DNA of 64,000 nt from Istiophorus platypterus (taxonomy: Eukaryota > Chordata > Actinopteri > Istiophoriformes > Istiophoridae). Of the stretch, positions 50,710-61,034 are shown in pieces. The notes below the pieces were generated by a model. That model worked only from the letters and a program-made list of their open reading frames with translations, was not told the DNA's origin and made no database searches. The position numbers were made by a program, and so were the translations under genes. The stretch covers positions 17,895,604-17,959,603 of the forward strand of contig CM029128.1 of the NCBI GenBank assembly GCA_016859345.1, given 5' to 3'. Position 1 is the stretch's first letter; each line of letters begins with the position of its first letter.

Positions 50710-50789
<80 letters not shown>
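50710..50789. repeat. (CA)n microsatellite
   Basis: Perfect run of 40 CA dinucleotides. Complementary in sense to the TG array at 48894, 1.7 kb away. Confidence 0.97.
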
Positions 50790-50792
<3 letters not shown>

Positions 50793-53635
50793 GCTAACAC
50801 AGTCACATGATACCTTGTTTTATTTATTGGTGCAACTTTGGGTTAAGTAGCTAACTTTACAGATGTCCTCCCTTTTTTAAGAGCTTTGTGTGAAATAAAT
50901 GACATGGTCTGACGACCTGTTGCACAATAGCTGGAGTAATGTGATCATACCTCAGTGTTTTACTACTGGGGGACGGGAGGGCGGCCTGAAGAAGTGGCTT
51001 TGCATGCAATGCAAAACTAAGCTAGCTTGACATTAGTTGAAATGTTATGGAGCTCAGGGGCTCAAACATAAATCAAAAACAAAAAAGGGATTGTTTGTGT
51101 GAGTTGTATTTCTTTCCATCGGCTACCAAACAAGGATAAGTACAAAAGAACTGATTTACATGTGGTTTTAGACAGACAAGGTTGTAGCTAAATACGCTAT
51201 TGTGCATTTTTAGAAGCCGCTTTTTTTTAGGCGTTCTTCTCATCCCTTTGTAGTAGAGGGAAGAGGTATGATGGCATTATCCTTTTTAATAAGTGATAGA
51301 CTTATCACATATTATTTATTTTCCAAAAGCAGAAATCATGTCCATATTTTACGCTATGTATCTCGGGGCTGAGAATAACTCAGGCTGGCTAATTTGTGAA
51401 CAAAATCTACTTTTGAAAAAACTTAACTCTTAACACCTTCTCCGATTAGACCTAAATTCAGGGCTGTGCGCAGACCATGTATGAGCAACCTTATAATTCT
51501 TACAGGTACATTAATTTTTATAACCTCACTTAATTGCTTACACAGCTCCTCCTCCAGACTTCAGCCTGAGCAGAGGTTTAATCAGCCAGAATATCTTAAA
51601 CACCTGTTCCACTGACAGCGAAGCTAAACGGTGCATCTGCAGGCGAAATGCCAGGATGTAAACAGCCCCTGAACAGGAGCACAAGCAACTTTCAAGATCA
51701 ATATATTTCCATTTTCTGAGGAAATTGTCTTTTTATTACAAAGAATTTACCTCCTCCTGACACCTTTTCAGTGCTGGCATTTGGAATAATTAAAGCTGAC
51801 TGTGAGGGTGTGTGTGCGTGGACCTGAAATTACTGATTTGAATTTTGGCAGCCGTGAATAAAAAATCAATTAGAAAAGACTAAAATCCCCCACATGTGAA
51901 AAGCAGTCAATACCAAATAAGGCATTTAATACTGATGTCACTGAACGTTTGTCTTAACAGCAGCCAGCTGCCATCTGCTGTACTGAGTTTTCTTTCCTGA
52001 TTACTCTTGACTTCATCACAACACCTTGTCACAAATTTAGCCATAGACATGATGCGTTCACGTAAAATCTTTATTTAAATTCAGCTGTCATTATCTCACA
52101 GTACCTGAGCAGAGCCACGGACTTGAAGGTCTTGAGTTTCTTTGGCGCAAAGTGACGGTCCTATCGTAAAAGCTTGTGGGGTTAATGCAGTGGTCTGTAT
52201 TTCAACAGCCACAGTTTGACCTCAGACAGAAACCAAGCGCAAAACATGTTTGGACTCATTTATGAAAGCCAGACTGAAATTGAAAAGGTCAGTACACTTG
52301 TCCAAAGGTCGATACACTTGTTAGGTCAGTGGTCCCGATAAATACTATACCGCTCTAACAACTGGGACAGCTTAAGTGTTCCTTCTTAGTAAACACTGAG
52401 ATAACAGCTCGTTATCAGGTCTGTGTATAAAATTCATGTCAACCTTGACAATGTGGGGAAAAAAACTGGTACTTCATGAGGACCTTTTCATGTCTCAGAA
52501 AATCAGGGGAAATCAATGTTGAGGCTCTGCAAAAAAAGATTTAATGAAAAGGACAGTGTGGGAGGTTTAGTTCGATTACAGAAACCTTTCTAATATAAAC
52601 CTCTTATTGGGTGTTTGGGTATTTAAAAATTTAACCTTTGTTTTTATTAATTCTGGTATTTAAAATCTGAAAATCTGCCAAGCAGTTGGCTTGATCCATG
52701 GTGCCATACAAAGTCAAGGAGCTTTACATTTAGATTGTATATGTGTATTATATGAATTTATCTCTTTAATATTTCCATTTTATGCAACTTTATATTACTA
52801 TTAATTTTATAGATTTCACTCTACTACATTTATCAGAGCTTTGGTTTCTTTTCTGACTGTGACTATACATGAAGCCCAACATATGATAAGCCGATAAAAT
52901 ACAGTTTTAAAGATTAAACCAGTGGTTCCCAACCGGTTTGACATCACAATTTCAGATGTTTATGAGTTTGCAAGTAAGTTCCAACAGAGTCACATTCCCC
53001 CTCCAAACTTTTCAGATGGCTTCGGTGAAACAGAAATTTGAGGTCCAGAGAGTTCAGCTTCCCAATATTTCACAACAAAGACGAGGATTAGAGAAAGTCC
53101 AAACTTTTTCAACTTTTTTTTCTCTCTCCTATTCCATTAATCATCTCACAGTCCCTTGGATTTATATTGTGATTCTTGGAGCGGTAAGTAGATAAAACTA
53201 GCTCTACCAGCTAGGCCAGTGATATTTTTATACATTGATATATTAGTATTAGGAATCTAACATGCTCCATAATAGTAAGCCACTTACAGGGGAGATTTTT
53301 CTGCAAACTGGATCCTTTTACTGTAGATACTTTGAGCACATTTTGCTGATAAAATTTATGTGCTTTTACTAGTAGGAACTAGTAGGAAGTACTAGTAGGA
53401 ATCTTCATGCAGGACTTTTTAAGAGGAGTATTTTTACAATGTCGTATTAGTTCTTTTATCCTTGTAGCGTCCCTGGTGGTGACCACGAATCTAAGCCCAC
53501 AACAGCTATGCAAAGGAGCAAGGTACAAACTTTTTACCACCACAACACAAGTGAAATATCTGTCCATGGCCTTAACACAGTGAGCTGGACTAATTAACTC
53601 AGTTCCTTACTTCCCACATACAGTGATTCTTTTCA
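50790..53635. other. Intergenic stretch right of the CA array
   Basis: No supported gene. A word aaccagtggttcccaaccgg near 52917 is typical of an hAT-type terminus, and the following 250 bases read like a non-autonomous fish repeat. The frame at 52938-53195 lies in it and is not a gene. Confidence 0.4.
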
Positions 53636-53790
53636 AATCAACTTTATTAATATAGCACCATATCTTAACAGACTTTATCTCAGGGTACTTTTCATATAGA
53701 GCAGGTCTGGACCAGACTATTTATAGTTATTATTTACAGAGACCCAACATTCCCCCATGAGCAAGCAATTAATAACAGTGAATGACAATG
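53636..53790. repeat. Short teleost repeat fragment
   Basis: Contains tttattaatatagcaccata, gagcaggtctggaccagact and acattcccccatgagcaagc in the order found in a common fish repeat. The 3' continuation is lost. Confidence 0.5.
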
Positions 53791-53889
53791 ATGAATCTTA
53801 GGAAATAAATGGTTTTTCAGGGGCCATGGGGGCATCAAGCTGTTACAAGTGTCCTCAGCTATATCTTTTATAGATCTGAATTTAAACCC

Positions 53890-54106
53890 CAAGCTGTCCG
53901 GGGAGTTTTCCCAGAGTCTGCGGGATCCCCTCTGGTTGCTCCGGTTTTCTTCTATAGTCCCAAGACATATAGCTCTGTGGGTGAAATGGAGACTTTAACA
54001 TGTTCGCAGTTGTGAGTGTGTCACCTCAGGGGTTGACCTGTCCAGTCTGACCTCATAGTTCGTTCCAGCTTCCTGACAATGTGTGGGTAAAAAAAAAAAA
54101 AAAAAA
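53890..54106 (+). repeat. Abundant teleost interspersed repeat, plus copy
   Basis: Diverged copy of a repeat with ggggagttttcccagagtct, ctggttgctccggttttctt, agtcccaagacata and ggttgacctgtccagtctga, ending in a poly-A run of 18 at about 54089-54106. The tail suggests retroposition. The same element, inverted, lies at 55520-55740. Confidence 0.6.
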
Positions 54107-55519
54107 GTTAATTCACATGATAGACAGACATCAGAAACAGTGAGTGTGGAAAACAGCTGTGATTTGCAAAAATTTGTGTATCCTGTCATATAGCTCCGCC
54201 GACTTGAAGCAGCCACCGGAGGGCGCTGTGTTACGTTATTGCACACTGCGAGGACCACAGCAGCAAAATAGCCTCCATAACAAAAACATTCGGATTTTAA
54301 TTCCTCACAAGATACTGTGGAATAAGGTTGATCTCTCCTAATGAAAACCCATGACATCTGGAGTTTAGCCCTTAAAAATTTTCTCTCAAAATGCATGCTG
54401 GTATTAAATCTGAAGAAGATGTCTACCCTGAAAAAGAAAACAAAAATTGTGCTTTTCATTTAAATCTCAAAAAGTTCGTACATCCTGGTTATATTTCTGT
54501 CAACTTTGTTCACATTTTCTTTTTAAATTTTGTACCAACCAAAGATGACTATCACTGTACCCAGTTAATGTGTTTTATTATTTTGGCAGTTAATGGATTA
54601 AGGCGAATGATTTGAAATAAAATGTGCCACAGAAAATCTAAGCTTCCAAAATCATTTTTACTCACTAGCTGAAAAAAAGAAATTACACTTGAAAACCCCA
54701 CAATGACTGCAGCTGATGACCGGCTGAAGCAATAAACCCTCAGAGTCTGAGTTCAAAAGGCATTAATCCACCCTTCTGCATGATGTGGTGCAGCGTCTGT
54801 GAAGCTCATCCTTTTGTCCGTCTCTATGTGCTCTTTGTTTTATGCGCTCCACAGAAGCTTTAATTAAAAATGATGCTTTTTGCAAGCGCAGAGCTTCCAT
54901 TTTGTCTGTTTCTGAATCCTCAAATGAATGTTTCATTTTCTTTTCAAACCATACAAATATTGGCCTTCCCAACCAGACACACAAATAACACGTTTATTCT
55001 AAGAGAGTAAGTGTGTGGGCTGGTGTGTGTATGTTATAACGCAGAAAGACTTTCCCTTTTTAAGTTAGACGGATGTGGTGTTGCGTGATGGATAGTGTGT
55101 GTCTGGCGGTCACATCTCAAACTCAAAGCCACATATAGTAAAGGCAAACACAAACACCTTTACACAGACACACATACTGTGAATACACACACGCTAAAGA
55201 TGGTTTAGATGAGGTCAGTGCCATGACCCATTCAATGGCTGCCATAGAGAGGGTGGGCTACGATGTACAGTTTCTCCAGTAGGATTTTCACAGTTTTGCT
55301 CTGTTGTACACATGGACAAGATAGTGACACAGGAAGGAAGCAGTTGTGAATAAAATGCATGACAGCACTGCCATCTAGTGTCAAAACGTTTGATGCCACT
55401 TGGTGCCACTGACTGCAGGTACAAACACGCTCCTGCAGTGTTACCAGCCCACATTTTCAAGTGAACATAGAAACTGTATTGGATCATTGGCTTTCCCTCA
55501 AGGATCAACTAAGTATTAT
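54107..55519. other. Intergenic stretch
   Basis: No supported gene or classified repeat. Frames on both strands at 53995-54459 and 55215-55508 lack domains. Confidence 0.4.
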
Positions 55520-55740
55520 CCATCCTATCGTTGTATAACTTGGTTATCCTGCCAAGGGTTGCATGGGGCAAGTGACTATCCCAGGCAGGGGCCCTGGGTC
55601 AGACATTTTTACACAGGACTAACAGACGGAAAGGCAAACACATTCACATCTACGTGCAACTCGGCCTTTCGCCTAAATCACATGGGAAACACTCTAAAAA
55701 TGGAAAAAAATACATGCAAGCTGCACAAACAAAGGTCTCA
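55520..55740 (-). repeat. Abundant teleost interspersed repeat, inverted copy
   Basis: Reverse complement of the 53890 family: ggactaacagacggaaaggc, cacattcacatctacgtgca and aatacatgcaagctgcacaa correspond to its 3' to 5' order. The frame at 55400-55999 that crosses it is not a gene. Confidence 0.5.
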
Positions 55741-56978
55741 GCTGGTCAGTTCTGGTTCTTGGCAGGACTTTCTCACTCTATGTTCAAGATACATAGACAC
55801 TTGTCTGTTGATGGTGCAGGTTATTTCATTCATTCCAGTGCATAAAGTCTTTAAGTTGTTTTCTTCATTCATCACGCAGCTATTTGCCAGCAGTGTCATG
55901 AACGCCTTAAGAGGGACTTTCCAAAGGATTGCAGTGTTACTGGTATTTGTGCAGTTCACCCCAATAAGACTGTTAAGAGTTTCTGTAAAGATCAGGTAGG
56001 ACAGTGCGATGTCTACCTGATGCTTAGTATAACCTCATTACACAGCTAGAGTGGGTTGTATCTTAAATAGAGGAAATGGTTATAGCAATATGACATGACT
56101 GATACAGCAAGTTGTGCTAACTAGTATTATAAACCTGATTTATTGCCCCAGAGTGTATAATCATGTAGTACTTTGAAGCAAATGTTGATCACAGTTTTTC
56201 ATTCATGTTTCTTCTCTGCTGTGGAAGAGTTGAATCATTCAAGCAGCTCAGACACAGTGAAATATGCCCCTGCAACATTTCCCTCGGTGTGGTTTCTGTG
56301 GTTGCCATGGTCACGCCAACCTTGGCAGCAAGTTGAAAAAGTTGCGCCGCAATAAAGCCTGAACGCAGGGGGAAAGAGCCGTAGCGTTCAGGAGAGCAGC
56401 ATCTGTCCTCCCTGTCCTAGCCGGCAAAGACTTTCTGCATGAAAGCACCTTTTTGTCCGCTGTTGTCCTGCCTTCGGGGGTTGACATTCAGAACAGATAT
56501 TTACACTTTTCACCTCTAGATGTGGTTGGAAGACACGTGGGCCAAGTTCATTTCATGCTTACTACGCCCTTAAGCCTATGTAATCACTGTCTATTGTTTC
56601 TGTGGCCTTCGCAGTCTTTTAGGAGGCCTTGAACAAGTAACATACACCATCACAACTGAGCAGACTCTGGCGTTTTCAGTCAGCGGTAAGGGAATATCCA
56701 ATGGACTATTGATATGTCACTGACAATAATGGCTGTGTATGCTTAGTTCGGCTCTGGTTGAGAGACTGATTTGTATGTGTACTAAAAGACCTCTAGAATA
56801 TAGTGCATTACCTAGAAAAAGTAATTGGTCCAAACCTGATGCCAACTGAGTGGTACTGAGACAGTGTAGCCTTTTTTTGTCATATTTTTCTGTTTGTCTC
56901 TCTCTATACCTCAAAGCCTCTGACATAAGTCACAAAAAAAGAAGCAGAGATTTGATTCGTTTTTTTCTTATTTTTTTT
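55741..56978. other. Intergenic stretch before the dpysl2 3' end
   Basis: No supported gene. A moderately GC-rich patch lies at 56270-56480. Nothing further recognised. Confidence 0.4.
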
Positions 56979-57492
56979 TTTATTCTTTGAAGTCCTTGTT
57001 TTTTTGTTTTGTTTTTGTTTTTGTTTTTTGTTTTTTTTACATCACCATCCATGGGATTTGACACTTTTTCCATAGTGAGCAAGCATCCCAGAAACCCCAC
57101 AGCCACCAAGACGAATACCATCACACAGGTTCACTTTCACAAGGGGGGAAATGCTTACAGAGGGGGGGGCGAGGGGGGGGGGGCGAATGGGTTCAGGGGG
57201 GCAAAAAGGTGTTCAACAGCATCAACAGCCTCAGAACGGACAGAAGCTCCTCTCAGTCTGCAGCACGTAGTGTACATACATATCACTCATATATCATTAG
57301 CATAATTAGGCATAGAAAAAGCATCCAAGCTGACAGAGCGTTATAGGAGTATAAGTGTGTGTTTCAGTGTGCGTGCGCATGTGTGGAAACTGAGGCATGG
57401 GACACCAGCGTTGACGGCTGGGTTTTGAAATCCAAGTCAATTCTTCAGGCATCGGTGCTGCAACGGCTGTTTTCGGTTTAGTGTGGGTGTGA

Positions 57493-57526
<34 letters not shown>

Positions 57527-60500
57527 TACTACCATAGTCTGCAGTGTGCTTTCAACTCTAATAGATTCTTCCTAAGCAGTAGAGGATTTTGGATTCCACG
57601 CACCTTAGCACAGGATTATTCAGAAATGGTGAAGCACTGTCACAGACTAATTAGAAAAACGTGTGCGTGAGCGTGCGTGCATGTGTGTGCGCGCGTGTGT
57701 GTTTGCGTGCATGTGTGTGTCCGTGTGTGTGCGCAAGCAAAGCTGTACTAATAGTGCCAGGTCAGGACCGGTTGCTAATGGCAACCCCCAATCTGTCAAG
57801 TGTTGCCATGACAAACAAAAAGCAGAACCCAGAGAGAGCGGAGGGGTCTGTCACCACGGCAACAGCCAGAAACAAGGAAAGAGCCAGGGAGGGAGAGAAA
57901 GAAAAGGGAGAATGAAAGGAAGATTAAAAGAAACAAACTGAAAGGAAGGAGTGACAGAAAGTACAGAAATACAAGGAGCGTACTTTTACTCTCACTTCAG
58001 CGATGCTTGCAGCTAAATTAGTGTTAGAGGACTTCACCCCACCTCACCCTTCTACATGGCTCAGCAGTAGTGAGTGATATAGCGTCTGTAGAGAGGCAAC
58101 TGCAGACCACAGTGAATGAAGGGAAGTCTAAGCAGACGGGGTAAAAATCCCCACTCCTGACTTACAGGAACTGTGTTGTGTGATGTGTAAGTTGCCGTGG
58201 AGATCGAGTTTCCTTTTCCCATCCCTATCTCGTCTCCTCTGTGAATGCTTCAGAGACATGCATTTGTTACACCCCCCCCCCCATGCTTTGGATTCCTTAC
58301 ATACATATACCATTTGTAATGTTGATAGTCTTTGCCTTCTACAGGCCTCCAGTTAGGTTAGAGGGGAGGAAGCTTGGATAAACTGGGGTTGAAAGCACAA
58401 ACAAAGGGATGGTGTAAGTTTGTATATATATATAAATATATATGTATGTGTATGAGTGTGAGTTAGGGGCCAGCTGCATAAACAGACAACTTGAGTGTCA
58501 TTTTGAGTCTGACTTGCTTTGACAGTGAAAGCGAAGACTGATTTACAGCATGTAGCCGACTGCACCGTGTGCTATGGGCAGGGCCGAAGCTCCTGAGGAC
58601 ACTGAGGTTATGTCCTCGGTATTTTTGAGTCAAATTTGGGAGTCTGACTCCTTATGTTTAGTTTGTGGTATATAATTGACAGTTAAACATTGTTTAGTTA
58701 AGGTCTTAAGAATTATTATTATTATCAATAATTGGCTTTTCCACACCATTTACGCAGTGGTTAAAACATTTTTTACAAGTGACTGACCTATGAATATAAG
58801 TAGAAAATGGAAAAATTATAAATGATAGATTTGACTGGTTGTTTTTTTCTTTTCTTTTTTTGCAATGACAGTTTTTGGTGTTTGGTCACAATTATGATCA
58901 CTGGGGTAATTAGAATTAACCCCCTTTCAGCCCAGTTCAGAGTTTAGACTAGTCTTAATCTACATTTATGTACCTGGCCCCTGGTTGTGTCCATGTCAGG
59001 CTGAGCTTGTTGCTCCTTGTTGAGTAATTTGGAAGAAAAAAGGCTGCAGAAAGATGGTGACTGGTGGCCAAGACCTCGTTGACATAAGAGGGAACACAGG
59101 AAATCAGTTGCTTGGCTTAATGAAAGCCAGATCATGCAAAAAAAAAAAAAAGGAACAAGAACATATGAGTGCTCAGCACAGCCCGTAGCGACATCAAGTC
59201 TACAACAGTAAAGAGTGCTGTACAGGAGACTGCTGTGTGTGTCCCATCCCTCACACATCAACACTGCACACTAGTCAGAAGTACATTAGCTCATGTCTAC
59301 TTTCAAGCGTAAATCAATAGTGCTCAGCCCTTAGGCACCTAGATACAGAATGACACTAAAAAGCAGTTTGACAACAAGTTAAAAACTCTAAAACATTAGA
59401 ACATTTCAAGATATCGAGCAATTTTTCGTCTTTACAGGGGCTCTACCAGCAGAATAGGCCCAATGAAAGCGCAAAATCTGGCACCTTTGAATCGGTTAAT
59501 CCTGGCTATTTTACATCTTTTTATCTTACACCCTTTCACTTACCTCAATAACAATAACAAAACAAGAAAAAAAAATCAAACTATCAGTACAACTTCTGTG
59601 GGTTCAGGCACATAAAGAGTAGAAAGGAAAGAGGGATTTTAATGAGTATAAAACAGTCACATTTGGAGGAGGAGAAACATTCTGTATGTAAATGCACTGG
59701 TTGGTGATGGACGGTTTATCTGATGCTTCAGAAGCTATAAATCGAAAGAATTTGGACCTTTGTGTTTCAAGGAAATGCAAATGAAACGGAAAATATGTAG
59801 CTGCGTGGTGAATGGCACCTTCCTTGCACCAATTTCTCTAAAAGGACAGCGTTAAGAAGCAATAAGGCAAGGAAAGGTTGAGTTTGATGTGACAGTGAAT
59901 ACAACTTTCTATTTCCTCCCTAAATCTTTCCTTCAATCCTCCCACTTGACAATGGCCTAATGCTCAGAGATGAGGCATAAAGCTCTATTTACTACTTTTC
60001 CAAAGCTCCCTCTGCTCCACAAGACTTTTTCCTGCCAACTCACAAGCTCTGGGGCAGCTGCCAAACATGGAACATGTTTTTTTTACTTCTGTACCTTAGC
60101 TAAGCCACAGGTGGGGGAACACGAGATGAGAGCCAGAGCAGCGAGAGTCAATAACTCTAATAAAAAAATTGCTGTGTTTCTCAGTTTTTCAAATCTTAAG
60201 GCCATCCTCATGGCAAATAATCAGTTAGATATTGTTCGTAGCAGTGTGTGACAGATGGCGACGCCCTGGAAAACGAAGCGAGTGAAATGCAACATAATAC
60301 AAATCACAGATAGTCATCAGCTTGAAGGAAGTATTAGATTCTTATCAGCTGAATAAACTGTAAGACTATTCAATTTCAAGGAACCTACTGTTTGGCCTGT
60401 TTAAAACTAAAATCAGAAAATAGCAATACTGGTTTTGTGACTATGCTCCATTTAAACTACTCCCAAAATGAAAAGTAAAAATAGAAATAATACGGACATC

Positions 60501-60942
60501 ATTCATGAAAATCACCCTCTTTTCTTAACTGTATTAATTTAGTTTAGTCTCACTTGAATCCTCTATTAAAACAACAGTACAACAAAAATCAATAGGATAC
60601 ATGGCAGAGAGAAAGTATGGTATAAAAACAACTAAATAATGCTGTCAAAAGTGCTCAAATAAGGAGTGTTTTCATTTTTTCTCTTTTTCATCATGAGGCA
60701 GACTTTTTTTTGTTTTTTGTTTCTAGCTGTGTCCTCTAGGATCAGGTTTTGGGGGAGAGGAGAGTGGGTACGTGAAAAAGCAGCAAAGGAGAAAGCTAAA
60801 GATCGAGGCTGGCAGACGGCCCCATCAGTCGCTGCGAAGGAGGAGACTCCCGATGTTGCGATGTGGCTCCTCGACTCTTCGGCTCCCGACGGCCGTCCTC
60901 CCTCAGATCTTCATTTCCTCCTGAGCGGTCAAGGTTGGAGGT
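56979..60942 (-). other. dpysl2: Putative dpysl2 3' untranslated region
   Basis: Downstream of the dpysl2 stop on the minus strand there is no other gene. A minus-strand AATAAA at 56984-56979 follows an A-rich stretch and could end the transcript, giving a leaderless tail of about 4 kb; earlier sites are possible. The region holds a TG array at 57494-57524, GTGC-rich repeats at 57661-57735, a G-rich run on the plus strand at 57160-57185 and a TA-rich run at 58421-58450. DPYSL2 is known for a long 3' UTR, but the end here is inference. Confidence 0.35.
57494..57524. repeat. (TG)n microsatellite
   Basis: Perfect TG run of 31 bases. A looser gtgcgtg/gtgtgc run follows at 57661-57735. Confidence 0.95.
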
Positions 60943-61034
60943 CTATCCCAGGCTGGTGATGTTGGCCCTGCCACCAGGAGGTGCCACAATGCGCTGGGTG
61001 TTCCGGCGAGGAACGTTGTCGTCAATCTGAGCAC
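60943..61034 (-). CDS. dpysl2: dpysl2 last coding exon
   Basis: Acceptor gctcacacag. Two bases complete Gly, then 29 codons and TAG at 60945-60943. Encodes the ROCK-site region and the conserved SLG end. Confidence 0.95.

Noticed and set aside
53995..54459. 154-aa minus-strand frame
   Set aside because: It includes the poly-A tail and edge of an interspersed repeat, read as a run of Phe; no domain seen.
55400..55999. 199-aa plus-strand frame
   Set aside because: It crosses an inverted copy of an abundant fish repeat; not a gene.
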